Numbered from the stretch's first letter, positions 43,007-52,712 are shown. The stretch is 64,000 nt of DNA from Echinicola rosea (GCF_005281475.1 NZ_CP040106.1:439501-503500), one strand, 5' to 3'. Translations and numbers: made by a program. Notes: a model not told the origin generated them from the letters alone.

Positions 43007-44056
43007 ATGAAGAAAAAAAGGGTTACGCTAAAAGATATGGCCAGTGAACTGGGTATTTCCATTTCCACGGTCAGCAGGGCATTAAAGGATCATCCGGACA
43101 TCGACAAAGGCCTTACCAAAAAGGTAAAAGCCCTCGCCCAAAAGTGGAGTTATATTCCAAACCCACTTGCAATGGGACTACTCCGACAGCAGACCCGTGT
43201 GATCGGTGTCATCGTACCCGACTTGGTGACCTATTTCTTCTCTTCCATTATTTCCGGAATCGAAGATGAACTCCAGCAGGCTGGCTATTATATTGTTATT
43301 TCTTCCTCTAAGGAGTCACTTGAAAAAGAAATCGAATGTGTCCATAACCTGCTAAACCTCAGAATCGATGGCCTGATCGTCTGTCTGGCACAAAACAGCA
43401 ACCAAACAGACCACTTCAAAAAAGTACTTGACCATGACGTGCCCTTGGTATTCTTTGACCGGGTTTGTCTTGAAAAAGAAGTGTCCACCGTGGTAGTGGA
43501 CAATGTCTCCATGGCGCGTGACATCACGACACACTTTTTTGAAAATGGCGCCAGAAGGATCGCCCATATCACCGGTCCAAAGCACCTGAATATAGTGGAG
43601 GAGAGAGCTGAGGGCTACCTTAAAGGCTTGAAGGAAGTAGGTTTGCCATTTGAAAAAAAATACCTGGTCCATACCGATCTATCGCCGCTTTCTACTGAAA
43701 AAGCGATCCAAAAGCTCCTTCAACTCCCCCATCGGCCCGATGCGATCCTTGGGGTAAATGATACGGTTATTTTCGCCACCATGAAAGCCATTAAGGGCAC
43801 TGACCTTAAGATCCCTCATGACATTCTGCTGGCCGGCTTTTCCGATGAATTTCATGCCACCGTAGTGGAGCCCAACCTCACCTCCGTCGCCCACCCCACA
43901 CACGAGATCGGCAGAAATGCCGCCAAACTGATTTTGGAGCAAATCGAAGAGGAAAAAGCGATCCAAAAAAAGATCGTGCTGAATACCGCATTGCACATCC
44001 GTGCATCCTCCGTGAGAATGAAAAAAGAAGGAACATGGTCTTTGGGCTTTTTTTAG
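43007..44056 (+). CDS. LacI-family transcriptional regulator
   Basis: A 349-residue repressor. The N-terminal helix-turn-helix (about 6-25) is TLKDMASELGISISTVSRAL, with the hinge helix region YIPNPLAMGLLRQQTR. The periplasmic-binding-protein-like core starts IGVIVPDLVTYFFSSIISGI and includes LRIDGLIVCLAQ, VPLVFFDR, RIAHITGP and DAILGVNDTVIFATMKAIK. Ligands are normally sugars or derivatives. It is divergent from the aldo/keto reductase-FucP-dehydrogenase-sialidase run with a perfect palindrome between them, so it most likely controls that module and itself. Sequence does not reveal the effector. Confidence 0.93.
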   Translation: MKKKRVTLKDMASELGISISTVSRALKDHPDIDKGLTKKVKALAQKWSYIPNPLAMGLLRQQTRVIGVIVPDLVTYFFSSIISGIEDELQQAGYYIVISSSKESLEKEIECVHNLLNLRIDGLIVCLAQNSNQTDHFKKVLDHDVPLVFFDRVCLEKEVSTVVVDNVSMARDITTHFFENGARRIAHITGPKHLNIVEERAEGYLKGLKEVGLPFEKKYLVHTDLSPLSTEKAIQKLLQLPHRPDAILGVNDTVIFATMKAIKGTDLKIPHDILLAGFSDEFHATVVEPNLTSVAHPTHEIGRNAAKLILEQIEEEKAIQKKIVLNTALHIRASSVRMKKEGTWSLGFF

Positions 44057-44064
44057 TACCTTTG
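44057..44064 (+). promoter_or_regulatory. TAnnTTTG -7 box for the helicase gene
   Basis: TACCTTTG, a perfect match, starting right after the LacI stop. The nearest TTTG (44041) is too close for a normal -33. The resulting leader to 44231 would be about 160 nt with a CCGG-rich hairpin (CCGG at 44080, CCGGCCGG at 44094); long structured leaders are common for RNA-helicase genes. Confidence 0.45.
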
Positions 44065-44230
44065 TTCACCAAGTTACATCCGGCAGAGTGCAACCGGCCG
44101 GAAATGCTAAATGTATTGACCATCCATGCCCGGAGATTTTGTTGATAAAAGCTGCAAAAAACCAATCTTTTGCGCCCGTATCTGGCACTCGATCGTTAAC
44201 CTACCCGGCGATATTCCTTAACATCACAAC

Positions 44231-45481
44231 ATGAAATTTAAAGACCTGAGGATCATTCCTCCAATATTAAACGCCTTAGAAGACAAGGGCTATGACGAAC
44301 CCACTTCTATCCAGGCACAGGCTATTCCCCATATTCTCCAAAACAGGGATGTCTTGGGATGTGCCCAGACCGGCACCGGAAAAACGGCTGCTTTTGCCAT
44401 CCCCATCATCCAGCATATTCATGAAGCTCCTTATGCCAATGAACCTTGGGCAAAGATCCGCTCGCTGATCGTCACTCCTACCCGGGAGCTTGCCATTCAG
44501 ATCGGTGAAAACATCGAAGAATATGCCAAGTACACCAACGTGCGCCATACGGTGATTTTTGGTGGTGTCAAGCAGGGTGCCCAAGTGGCCCAGCTGAAAA
44601 GGGGTGTGCATATTCTCGTGGCTACTCCAGGGCGATTGCTGGACCTGATCGACCAAGGGCATATCAGCCTCAAGGCAATCGACCTTTTCGTCCTGGATGA
44701 AGCAGATCGTATGCTCGACATGGGCTTTATCAATGATATCAAAAAGCTCCTGAAAATCCTTCCCAGGAAGCGCCAGTCCCTATTCTTCTCGGCCACCATG
44801 CCGGACAATATCCTCCAACTGTCCAAGGAGATCCTGGATAATCCCCAAAAAGTAGAGGTAACGCCGGTTTCTTCCACAGCAGAGACCATTCAGCAGTACA
44901 TCTACTACACCAATAAAAGCAGCAAAAAGTCCCTTTTGATCCATATTCTGGAAAAAGAGGGCATGGATCAGGTGCTGTTGTTTTCTCGTACCAAACACGG
45001 TGCGGACAGGATCGTTCGGGATCTCAAGAAAAAACACATCAAAGCAGCAGCCATCCACGGTGACAAAGCCCAAAACCAACGCCAACGTGTCCTGAGTGAT
45101 TTTAAGGACAATAAATTACGCGTCTTGGTAGCTACGGACATTGCCGCAAGGGGGATAGACATCGATAAATTAAAATATGTCATCAATTTTGACATTCCTG
45201 ACACACCCGAAACGTATATCCACCGGATTGGCCGATCAGGAAGAGCTGGCGAGGAAGGCACGGCTATCTCCCTTTGTGAGCCGGAGGAAAATGCAGATGT
45301 CAAGGCCATCGAAAAACTGGCCAATAAAAAAATCACGGTCATCAGCGACCACCCCTTTCCTCAAACCGACAAGCCCATGACGGCTCAAGAGAAAAAGGAA
45401 TTCAACAAGGAGAAACAACGGCGCAAACAGGAGTTTTTTGCCAACCGCAAAAAGAACCGTGGAGGCGCTGGCAGAAGGTAA
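44231..45481 (+). CDS. DEAD-box RNA helicase (RhlE-like)
   Basis: A 416-residue ATP-dependent RNA helicase. Motifs in order: Q motif (YDEPTSIQAQAIPHIL), motif I AQTGTGKTAAF, Ia PTRELAIQ, Ib TPGRLLDL, II DEAD in VLDEADRMLDMGF, III SATMP, IV LLFSRTKHGADR, V ATDIAARGIDI and VI HRIGRSGRAG. The C-terminus is a short basic tail (KEFNKEKQRRKQEFFANRKK) for RNA contact, as in RhlE/cold-shock helicases involved in ribosome assembly and mRNA decay. It is a housekeeping gene unrelated to the neighbouring sugar genes, with its own promoter and a strong terminator. Confidence 0.95.
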   Translation: MKFKDLRIIPPILNALEDKGYDEPTSIQAQAIPHILQNRDVLGCAQTGTGKTAAFAIPIIQHIHEAPYANEPWAKIRSLIVTPTRELAIQIGENIEEYAKYTNVRHTVIFGGVKQGAQVAQLKRGVHILVATPGRLLDLIDQGHISLKAIDLFVLDEADRMLDMGFINDIKKLLKILPRKRQSLFFSATMPDNILQLSKEILDNPQKVEVTPVSSTAETIQQYIYYTNKSSKKSLLIHILEKEGMDQVLLFSRTKHGADRIVRDLKKKHIKAAAIHGDKAQNQRQRVLSDFKDNKLRVLVATDIAARGIDIDKLKYVINFDIPDTPETYIHRIGRSGRAGEEGTAISLCEPEENADVKAIEKLANKKITVISDHPFPQTDKPMTAQEKKEFNKEKQRRKQEFFANRKKNRGGAGRR

Positions 45482-45501
45482 ATATTTTCCCGAAGCTTCC
45501 T

Positions 45502-45551
45502 TACCATCTATCGGTAGCTAGCTACTAGTTTACTGGTAGATGGTATTTTTT
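45502..45551 (+). terminator. Rho-independent terminator after the helicase
   Basis: TACCATCTA (45502-45510) pairs with TAGATGGTA (45537-45545), followed by six T. The loop holds a further self-complementary GTAGCTAGCTAC. Confidence 0.85.
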
Positions 45552-45766
45552 CATAATCCCTGAGCAATCTCAAACCGGTTTCAGTGGCAACTTTTAATCC
45601 TCATCTTTTCATTTACCGAAAATAATAAGTAAATTCTGTTAGAATTTATTCGCACGCACCACCCAACCACTATTATTCTACCTGTACCCGATCACGGGAT
45701 GCGTTATGGTCCTTATAAAAGGAAATGTTATCACACGAGCTTACTTTTCATTTAGCACTAACCAAA

Positions 45767-46555
45767 ATGGCCATTTCAGAAACCCAGACTCCACCCCAAG
45801 AAGAGCCAAAGCGCTCCTTTTTCAGTACGAAAAACAACAACAAACAAGACCGTACCAATATGGTCATTGGCCTAGTAATGATCTTGGTATTAATACTAGG
45901 GGCTTGGTTGTTGTCGAAATACATTATTGAGGCAATTGAAGGAAACAACCTCACCACACTTTATAAAATCCTCGGTTTTATCCTATTGATGATTCCCGGC
46001 GGAATATTTTACATGCAACTGGCAAAATCAGGCAAAAAGAATAGGGAAGAATTGCACTCCCTCCAGTTGGAACGAAGGGCGATAGAAGGCGAAATAAAAG
46101 GTAAAAATCATATAGATGTCTTTGACTCCATCCGGCTCAGCCTTAACAAGCTGGAAGAATACTACACCATCAACACCAATCAAGCACGCCATAGTTTCAC
46201 CTTTAGCCTGCTCGCGATCATTCTCGGGCTTGCGGTGTTGATTGCTGGAATCATGTTTTTTTATGTGGGCAGCAACAACATCACCCTCGCGGCGATCAGC
46301 TCAATATCAGGAATTATCGTCCAGTTTATCGGTGGTGCTTACTTTGTGATGTACAAGAAAAGCCTTTCCCAGCTCAACCGTTTTTACGAGCAGCTTATTA
46401 TCAAGCAGAATACCATGCTCGCCATCAATCTAAGTGAATCCATCAAGGACGAGCAAAAGGCCATTAATATGAAAGCAAAGATCATTGATTTTCTCCTACA
46501 AAAAGAAATAGACAGTGCAAAGCCTGCCATACCGTCGGAAAAAACACCTAATTAA
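45767..46555 (+). CDS. Two-module membrane protein, TRADD-N-associated-type TM domain
   Basis: A 262-residue membrane protein from ATG 45767; an in-frame ATG at 45725 is also possible. Two pairs of helices are visible: NMVIGLVMILVLILGAWLLS with ILGFILLMIPGGIFYMQLA, and FTFSLLAIILGLAVLIAGIM with SSISGIIVQFIGGAYFVMYK. Between the pairs lies a charged helical segment (about 85-145). The last pair and the following LNRFYEQLIIKQNTMLAINL helix resemble the domain named, as I recall, for its association with TRADD-N domains in cyanobacterial conflict-type proteins; this is recognition from memory and needs a profile search. The gene is followed by the MscS gene after 60 bp. Function unknown. Confidence 0.6.
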   Translation: MAISETQTPPQEEPKRSFFSTKNNNKQDRTNMVIGLVMILVLILGAWLLSKYIIEAIEGNNLTTLYKILGFILLMIPGGIFYMQLAKSGKKNREELHSLQLERRAIEGEIKGKNHIDVFDSIRLSLNKLEEYYTINTNQARHSFTFSLLAIILGLAVLIAGIMFFYVGSNNITLAAISSISGIIVQFIGGAYFVMYKKSLSQLNRFYEQLIIKQNTMLAINLSESIKDEQKAINMKAKIIDFLLQKEIDSAKPAIPSEKTPN

Positions 46556-46615
46556 CAAGAAGCATAATCCCTATGTAAAAAATAATCGGTATTTTGTAGG
46601 TAAGCGTATATCACT

Positions 46616-47512
46616 ATGGAACACGGCGACCTTCAAACCATCATCAACTCGCTTCAGGAATCTTGGCGAAATTTTCTTGAAAGCATCCCCAGCATCATTC
46701 TTGGAATCCTAATCATTACTATTGGCTATATCATCGCCAGGAGGATCGGAGAGGCTACCCGGTCGAGAATCAGGAAACGATCCAGCGATCCGCTCATGAG
46801 TAAATTTCTCGGCAATACGGTAAAAATCTGCCTGTCGCTATTGGCTATCATCTACGCCATGAACATTGCCGGACTAGGGAATATCACCACCTTTTTGTTG
46901 AGCTCTATTGGTGCCTCAGCCATCATCATCGGTTTTGCATTTAAGGATATCGGAGAGAATTTTATCAGTGGGATTATCTTGGCCTTTAATCGCCCTTTCA
47001 ATGTCAACGATACGATAGAAGTGGGTGATCTGTTTGGCAAAATAAAATCCTTGGAGTTTAGGTACACCAAACTAAAGACTTTTGACGGAAAAGATGTTTA
47101 TATCCCCAATAGTGATGTCCTCAAAAAACCGGTGATAAACTATACTGAAGACGGTTTTTTCCGCTGGGACTTTATCGTGGGCATTGCCTATGAAGACGAT
47201 GTCGAACAGGCAAAAAATGTCATACTGGAAACGGTAAACAGTCACCCAGACGTGATCCAGGACAGCATCCATGAAAACTATGTTGCCGAGGACCAATTGG
47301 CCACGAGCACAGTAAACCTCAAAGTTTTCTTTTGGGTGGACACTTATGAATTCAGACGGGAAGCGGTAATGGTCAAAGGACAGGTCATTAAGCAAGTCAA
47401 AGAAGCCTTGGCGTCAAATGATTTCTCCATGCCAAGTGATATTGTGGAATTGAAACTCTACAGCAGCCAAAAGAACCTTCCAGTGAAATTGCAATCGCCT
47501 AATGGCCAATGA
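46616..47512 (+). CDS. MscS-family small-conductance mechanosensitive channel
   Basis: A 298-residue inner-membrane channel that opens under hypo-osmotic stress. There are three TM helices; the pore-lining third helix and its kink read [20 protein letters not shown], followed by the beta domain [20 protein letters not shown] and [16 protein letters not shown]. The C-terminal alpha/beta domain spans about 185-285. The size is typical for E. coli MscS-like proteins. The N-terminal helix region ([20 protein letters not shown]) is amphipathic. Downstream, the VIT-type gene lies within 60 bp, so the two may be co-transcribed. Confidence 0.95.
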   Translation: MEHGDLQTIINSLQESWRNFLESIPSIILGILIITIGYIIARRIGEATRSRIRKRSSDPLMSKFLGNTVKICLSLLAIIYAMNIAGLGNITTFLLSSIGASAIIIGFAFKDIGENFISGIILAFNRPFNVNDTIEVGDLFGKIKSLEFRYTKLKTFDGKDVYIPNSDVLKKPVINYTEDGFFRWDFIVGIAYEDDVEQAKNVILETVNSHPDVIQDSIHENYVAEDQLATSTVNLKVFFWVDTYEFRREAVMVKGQVIKQVKEALASNDFSMPSDIVELKLYSSQKNLPVKLQSPNGQ

Positions 47513-47567
47513 GAAAACCCCATCATGCGTGATGTCAAGTCACCGCTTGGACAAAAAGAAAAGCATT

Positions 47568-48284
47568 ATGAATAAACTTTTTAAGGGGCTACCGTTAGGG
47601 AAATTTGAAAAATACATTGGTGAATTTGTATATGGCGGCATTGATGGCTGTGTCACCACTTTTGCGGTAGTCGCGGGATCTGTGGGAGCCGGGCTGGATG
47701 CTTCGATCATTATTATTTTGGGCTTTGCCAATTTATTGGCCGATGGCTTCTCCATGTCCATAGGTGCCTACTTATCTGCAAAATCCGAAAAGGACAATTT
47801 TTACAAACATCAGAATCGTGAGTATTGGGAAATCAAGCATCTTCCCCACGAGGAAGAAGAGGAAATCAGGACCATCTATCGGGCCAAGGGATTTGAAGGT
47901 GCCTTATTGGAGCAGGTGGTGCAAACCATCATCAGTGATCGGGATCGTTGGGTAGACGTGATGATGAAAGAGGAACTGGAAATGATCAAGGACAAGAAGA
48001 AGCCCCTGCTCATCGGTCTCTTCACCTACCTCTCCTTCATATCCATTGGCTTAATTCCACTCATGACCTATGTCTGGGACTATTTTTATCCGATTAGTGG
48101 CAATATCTTCCTGACCACTTCTATACTCACGGGATTGGGGTTTATCATCATTGGGATCTTAAAGACGTATGTCACGGAAACCAAAATATGGAAAGGCGCC
48201 CTGGAAACCCTGCTGCTGGGTGCTTTCGCAGCGGTAGTAGCCTATTATGTGGGTGATGTATTGGAGCAATTGCTCACATCTTAA
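47568..48284 (+). CDS. VIT1/CCC1-family iron/manganese transporter
   Basis: A 238-residue membrane protein related to vacuolar iron transporters and nodulin-21. I place the start at ATG 47568 ([20 protein letters not shown]); a longer frame from 47502 would overlap the MscS gene by 11 bp. Landmarks: [19 protein letters not shown] in TM1, [20 protein letters not shown] in TM2, and a cytoplasmic Glu-rich metal-binding region (about 85-140) with [10 protein letters not shown] and [11 protein letters not shown]. Three further helices follow, five in total. It is probably an Fe2+/Mn2+ exporter. The stop codon TAA shares bases with the left end of repeat element B copy 3. Confidence 0.88.
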   Translation: MNKLFKGLPLGKFEKYIGEFVYGGIDGCVTTFAVVAGSVGAGLDASIIIILGFANLLADGFSMSIGAYLSAKSEKDNFYKHQNREYWEIKHLPHEEEEEIRTIYRAKGFEGALLEQVVQTIISDRDRWVDVMMKEELEMIKDKKKPLLIGLFTYLSFISIGLIPLMTYVWDYFYPISGNIFLTTSILTGLGFIIIGILKTYVTETKIWKGALETLLLGAFAAVVAYYVGDVLEQLLTS

Positions 48285-48456
48285 ACCCGCTTTATGCATT
48301 AGGAATCGTTATGAGAACTGAAACTACAAGAAAATCAGGCTGTTTGGAGATTGAATCATCCGCCGCGGCGGATGGTGAAATCGAAAACAGCGGCGAAGCA
48401 ACTGATTTTGAAGTAGTTTCAGGTCGCAATAGATAGGCTGGTGCATAATGCGGGTT
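48284..48456 (+). repeat. Repeat element B, copy 3 (173 bp)
   Basis: Bounded by AACCCGCTTTATGCA and TGCATAATGCGGGTT, the cleanest terminal inverted repeat of the family, with the inner CCGCCGCGGCGG palindrome. Its first base is the last base of the VIT stop codon, exactly as copy 2 begins at the response-regulator stop codon. It is inverted relative to copies 1 and 2 and is followed at once by element A copy 2. Confidence 0.8.
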
Positions 48457-49207
48457 CAATGCCGTTTAGTTAAGGGGATTTCCTTCTTTTCATATACCTA
48501 AAAGCCCTTTTTTTGATTGACTTTGGCTGGGGAAACCTGATCTTCCTGGTGGGTTTTATCCTTTTCCTTTTTTCCATTGATGAAAAAAGAAAGAAAAAAA
48601 TCTAGGCCGGTGGTATGCCTTTTAAAATGGAACATGGATTTACCCTGCGACCGGGATCCGTCGCCCATTTTAATTTCCACCCGATGGCTACGGCCTAAAA
48701 ATGAGTGGGTCTCGCTGTTCCACGACGCGAGCCAACTCACTTTCTTAACGGCCTCCGCCATCGGCTGGAAAACAGGCATACCAAGGGCCGTAATAAGGAA
48801 GCGATACATTTTTGGGACTTATTAACTGAATTCGCCTTGCAGGTATTGGACGTTAAGAAATTAAAAAGCGGGGGGCAAAAAGGCAGGCTTGTTTGACGAA
48901 AGGCTGACCAAAAAGAATGTTGGCGGCTAAAGAAGGTTTACCTGGCTTTAAATGGGCCCCGCTTGGCTTTAGACAGGAGGAGTTTGCCTGCATGGGGGGT
49001 AGGCTTTAATTTTAGTCCAATAGATGCACACCTGTGCGCCGTGGCGTAGCGGCGGTTTTTTTTGGTTACTTTGTGTGTCCTGAAGCAAAAAAGTAACAAA
49101 GGTAAAGGGATGAAAACCACCTAGGGATTTAGCTAGAAAAATAACTGTCCAAGGAAAAAATATAGAACCCATATTTTCCAGATACACACTAACTAAACAG
49201 CATTGAA
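48455..49207 (-). repeat. Element A, copy 2 (753 bp)
   Basis: An inverted copy of the element at 37059-37762, with the left terminus TTCAATGCCGTTTAGTTA and the right terminus differing by one base. It is longer by about 49 bp, mostly one insertion near 48938-48985. GCGGGTT flanks it on both sides. Frames such as 48577-48825 (plus) and 48705-48896 (plus) mirror those of copy 1 but are broken differently, so I treat it as non-coding. With repeat B this fills the 1-kb gap to the araB terminator. Confidence 0.8.
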
Positions 49208-49223
49208 AGCGGGTTAAAGCATC

Positions 49224-49273
49224 AAAAAGCCCTCAAAGCGTCCTTTGCTAATGACAAAGGACCCCAAGAGGGC
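49224..49273 (-). terminator. Rho-independent terminator after araB
   Basis: Two-part stem: GCCCTC (49229) with GAGGGC (49268) outside, and GTCCTTTG (49240) with CAAAGGAC (49255) inside. On the minus strand it is followed by a five-T run. It ends the arabinan/araB transcript. Confidence 0.85.
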
Positions 49274-49296
49274 CACTGGCTGTTAGTGGTAAAATC

Positions 49297-50985
49297 TTAT
49301 TGATCTGCTAAAACCGGAGATGTTTGCCTTTCCACGAAGGCGCCAAACTCAGCATATTTAGCATATAAAGCCTTATAAACCTCCACATTTTCCGGAATTG
49401 GCTCATAGACTTTGTCAAATCCATTCGTCATGGCTGCAATGGCCGCTTCGGTGGTCGGATGAATGCCCGCTGCAACGGAGGCATACATCGCCGCCCCCAA
49501 AGCAGGTGCTTGGTCAGAAGTGGCGATTTTGATCGGCATGTTCAGCACGTCTGCCATGGTCTGCATGACCAACTTGGACTTCTTGGCGACTCCCCCCATG
49601 CCAATCACACCATCAATGGCTACACCTTCTTCCCTGAAGCGGTCCACGATCTTTTTGGATCCAAAGCAGATGGACTCTACTAGCGCCTTAAAAACCCGGG
49701 CAGCATCCGTGCCCATATTCAAGCCCATCACAGCACCTTTTAGTGCCTGATTGGCGTCTGGCGTCCGTCTGCCATTTATCCAATCCAGTGCGACAGGGGA
49801 AGTTTCTGAAAGCGGAATCTGCAAAGCCTCTTCAGATAATTTGATCAGCAGTTGGCTGTCGATTTCATTGATCAGGGCTTCTTTCTTGGCATCGTCCAGT
49901 TCTTTGCTCGCACGGATCAGTGCCGCGGTCGGCTTGACCACCAGGTGCTTAAACCAAGCCAACACATCGCCAAAACCAGATTGGCCAGCTTCCAAGCCTA
50001 CTGTTCCTGGAATGACAGAACCATCCACTTGACCACAAATTCCCTTTACCAAATTGTCTCCAATTGCTTCATGTGTCGCCACCATAATGTCACAGGTAGA
50101 TGTCCCCATCACCTTCACCAAGGTGTTTTCGGCCACTTCTCCCCCTACCGCTCCGGCATGGGCATCAAAAGTTCCTACGGCGATAACCGTATCCGTACTG
50201 AGGCCTAATTTTTCAGCCCATTTAGCACTTAACTTGCCCGCTGGCAAATCTGAGGTAAAGGTCTCGGTATATAACCTGTCCCGTAAATCGGCAAGCCTTG
50301 GGTCCAATTTGGAAAGGAATTCCTTTGGGGGAAGGCCATCCCAACTCTCGTGCCACAGTGCCTTATGGCCTGCCGCACATCGGCTGCGTTTAAAATCCAG
50401 TGGGTTGTCCGCCCCGATCAGCTCGGCAGTGATCACATCACAATGCTCCATCCACGAAAAGGCCGCTTGAGCAACCGCTTCATCCTCACGGATGACATGG
50501 AGGATTTTTGCCCAAAACCATTCGGAAGAATAAATACCTCCCTCGTATTTGGTGTAATCTTCACCCCCCCAAGTCCTGGCCAATTCATTGATTTCATCAG
50601 CTTCTTTGATCGCAGTGTGGTCTTTCCAGAGCACCATCATGGCATTTGGGTTTTCAGCAAATTCCGGTGACAATGCCAATGGCTTGCCTTGCTGGTCCAC
50701 TGCCATGGGAGAAGACCCTGTCGTGTCCACACAGATTCCCTTGATCTGCTCTGCAGGCACTCCAGACTCCTTGATCACTTCACGGATCGTCTCTTCCAAT
50801 CCTTCCAAATGATCCAATGGATGCTGCCTAAATTGATTGCTTACTGGATCACAGTATTTACCTGCTTTCCATCGGGGATACCAAAAGACATGGCTGCCTT
50901 TAACTTCCCCATTGCTCGTATTGACGATTACGGCCCTGACAGAATCAGAGCCATAATCCAAGCCAATGACAAATTTATCGTTCAT
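49297..50985 (-). CDS. araB: Ribulokinase
   Basis: A 562-residue FGGY-family sugar kinase that phosphorylates L-ribulose in L-arabinose breakdown. The N-terminal ATPase motif is VIGLDYGSDSVRAVIVNTSN; substrate-site sequences include GICVDTTGSSPMAV, DFKRSRCAAGHKALWHESW and VGTFDAHAGAVGGEV. The FGGY C-terminal domain has VIGMGGVAKKSKLVMQTMAD and DQAPALGAAMYASVAAGIHP. Length and motifs match AraB-type ribulokinase rather than xylulokinase. It is the last gene of PUL 2, 133 bp after the GH51 gene, with a terminator downstream, so it is probably co-induced with the arabinan enzymes. araD is 16 kb away; araA is not seen. Confidence 0.94.
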   Translation of the reverse strand: MNDKFVIGLDYGSDSVRAVIVNTSNGEVKGSHVFWYPRWKAGKYCDPVSNQFRQHPLDHLEGLEETIREVIKESGVPAEQIKGICVDTTGSSPMAVDQQGKPLALSPEFAENPNAMMVLWKDHTAIKEADEINELARTWGGEDYTKYEGGIYSSEWFWAKILHVIREDEAVAQAAFSWMEHCDVITAELIGADNPLDFKRSRCAAGHKALWHESWDGLPPKEFLSKLDPRLADLRDRLYTETFTSDLPAGKLSAKWAEKLGLSTDTVIAVGTFDAHAGAVGGEVAENTLVKVMGTSTCDIMVATHEAIGDNLVKGICGQVDGSVIPGTVGLEAGQSGFGDVLAWFKHLVVKPTAALIRASKELDDAKKEALINEIDSQLLIKLSEEALQIPLSETSPVALDWINGRRTPDANQALKGAVMGLNMGTDAARVFKALVESICFGSKKIVDRFREEGVAIDGVIGMGGVAKKSKLVMQTMADVLNMPIKIATSDQAPALGAAMYASVAAGIHPTTEAAIAAMTNGFDKVYEPIPENVEVYKALYAKYAEFGAFVERQTSPVLADQ

Positions 50986-51108
50986 TTTCCAGTTATTGAT
51001 TGTTCTTTATTCGTTAGCGTGTTGTGCAGTAATGAGGCAGTTTACAAATGACAGCCTGCTGATTTGGTCAATCAAGACGCAACACTCATATCCCAAGTCC
51101 CACTACTA

Positions 51109-51116
51109 CAAATTTA
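51109..51116 (-). promoter_or_regulatory. Possible internal promoter for araB
   Basis: Reads TAAATTTG on the minus strand (perfect TAnnTTTG), two bases past the GH51 stop and about 124 bp before the araB ATG. No -33 element is visible, so chance occurrence is possible. Confidence 0.3.
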
Positions 51117-51118
51117 CC

Positions 51119-52666
51119 TTACTTTACGCGCAGAACTATCACGGACTTTGCTGGTACTTTTACATCAAGCACATCTTTGTTCCATTTGAAATCATCAAAG
51201 GCTTCAATGCTCACCACATCATTATCGTCAAAGGAATTGTGACTGTTCAGCGCTGGGGCTGTCAGGTAACGTCCCGTAACTTCCTTGGCATCTGTACCGT
51301 GAAGGAAGACCTCTAGGTCAATGGCATTTTCAGGATCCACATTGGCAATACTGATGTTGACCGTTCCATCATCAGAAAGGGACGAAGACACGTTCAATGC
51401 ATCCATCTCCGTATCTCCCGCTTTTACCTTATCTGAAGTCAAGTAGGAAGGCAATAAGGTCGCGTCCATGTGTGGCTTGTACAGGTCAAACACGTGATAT
51501 GTTGGCGTTAGCAACATTTTTTCATCTTCAGTAAGGATCAATGCCTGAAGCACATTTACCGTTTGTGCCAGATTGGCCATATGAACGCGGTCGGCATGCT
51601 GGTTAAAGATGTTCAGGGTGATCGCAGCAACAAAAGCATCCCTCAGGGTATTTTGCTGGTATAAGAAGCCAGGATTGGTATTTGGCTCTACGTCATACCA
51701 AGTACCCCATTCGTCCACGATCAGCTTTACACGCTTGTTGGGGTCGTACTTGTCCATTCTGGTTTCATGGTTGGTCAGCAACTGATCCATAAAGGCAGCT
51801 TTCTGCAAAGTAGTCAAGTACTCTTCCTTGTCAAAGTCGGTAGAAGAACCTTTGTCGCGCCAGTTACCGGGAATCGTGTAATAGTGCAGGGACATCGCAT
51901 CCATCATGTGAAGCGGTATCTTTTGCATCAACACTTCAGTCCAATTGTAATCGGTAGAATTGGCACCACCGGCAATTTTATAGAGTTTTGCTCCAGGATA
52001 ATCTCGTGCAAAGGTGGCATATCTGCGGTACTCATTGGCGTAATATTCCGGTGTCATATTTCCTCCACAACCCCAGCTTTCATTTCCTACTCCCCAGTAT
52101 TTGATCTGCCAAGGCTCCTCTCTACCGTTTTTCTTACGAAGATCGGCCATCGGGCTTACGCCGTCAAAATTGATATATTCTACCCACTTGGACATTTCTT
52201 CTACCGAGCCACTGCCTACATTTCCGGTAATGTACGGTTCGGTGTCCAGCATTTCCACGAATCCAAAAAACTCGTGTGTCCCAAAAGAATTGTCTTCGGT
52301 CACCCCACCCCAGTGGGTGTTGATCATCTTGGGGCGCTCGCTTCGTGGACCGATACCATCCGTCCAGTGATATTCATCCGCAAAACAGCCTCCTGGCCAC
52401 CTCAGGTTAGGAATGTCCAAGGCTTTCAACGCTTCAAAAACATCTGTCCTGTAGCCATTGATATTTTCAATTTCTGAATCCGGACCTACCCAGATACCTC
52501 CGTAGATACAACGGCCTAGGTGCTCACTAAAATGTCCATAGATATGTCGGCTAATTTGGGTCTTTCCCTGATCTGCATTAATGACCAGCTTATTTTGGGC
52601 CATGGTAGTAAATCCAGACAGCATCGCTACTGCCATCATAAGGCCGCCAAGTAAGGTTTTCTTCAT
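51119..52666 (-). CDS. GH51 alpha-L-arabinofuranosidase
   Basis: A 515-residue exported enzyme (signal to about residue 24, GFTTMAQ) that removes alpha-L-arabinofuranosyl residues with retention. Catalytic residues are clear: acid/base Glu196 in [12 protein letters not shown] and nucleophile Glu319 in [11 protein letters not shown]. Other landmarks are [20 protein letters not shown] and [14 protein letters not shown]. The TIM barrel (about 60-360) is followed by a beta-sandwich C-terminal domain. With the two GH43 endo-arabinanase-type enzymes it would turn arabinan and its side chains into L-arabinose in the periplasm. It lies 46 bp after the GH97 gene in the PUL 2 operon. Confidence 0.95.
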   Translation of the reverse strand: MKKTLLGGLMMAVAMLSGFTTMAQNKLVINADQGKTQISRHIYGHFSEHLGRCIYGGIWVGPDSEIENINGYRTDVFEALKALDIPNLRWPGGCFADEYHWTDGIGPRSERPKMINTHWGGVTEDNSFGTHEFFGFVEMLDTEPYITGNVGSGSVEEMSKWVEYINFDGVSPMADLRKKNGREEPWQIKYWGVGNESWGCGGNMTPEYYANEYRRYATFARDYPGAKLYKIAGGANSTDYNWTEVLMQKIPLHMMDAMSLHYYTIPGNWRDKGSSTDFDKEEYLTTLQKAAFMDQLLTNHETRMDKYDPNKRVKLIVDEWGTWYDVEPNTNPGFLYQQNTLRDAFVAAITLNIFNQHADRVHMANLAQTVNVLQALILTEDEKMLLTPTYHVFDLYKPHMDATLLPSYLTSDKVKAGDTEMDALNVSSSLSDDGTVNISIANVDPENAIDLEVFLHGTDAKEVTGRYLTAPALNSHNSFDDNDVVSIEAFDDFKWNKDVLDVKVPAKSVIVLRVK

Positions 52667-52712
52667 GATTTTAATTAGGTTTATTTGTTATTAAGTGTCT
52701 AAATTACATTTT

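Noticed and set aside
51767..52477. A 236-codon plus-strand frame
   Set aside because: Antisense shadow of the GH51 gene, with low-complexity composition and no family match.
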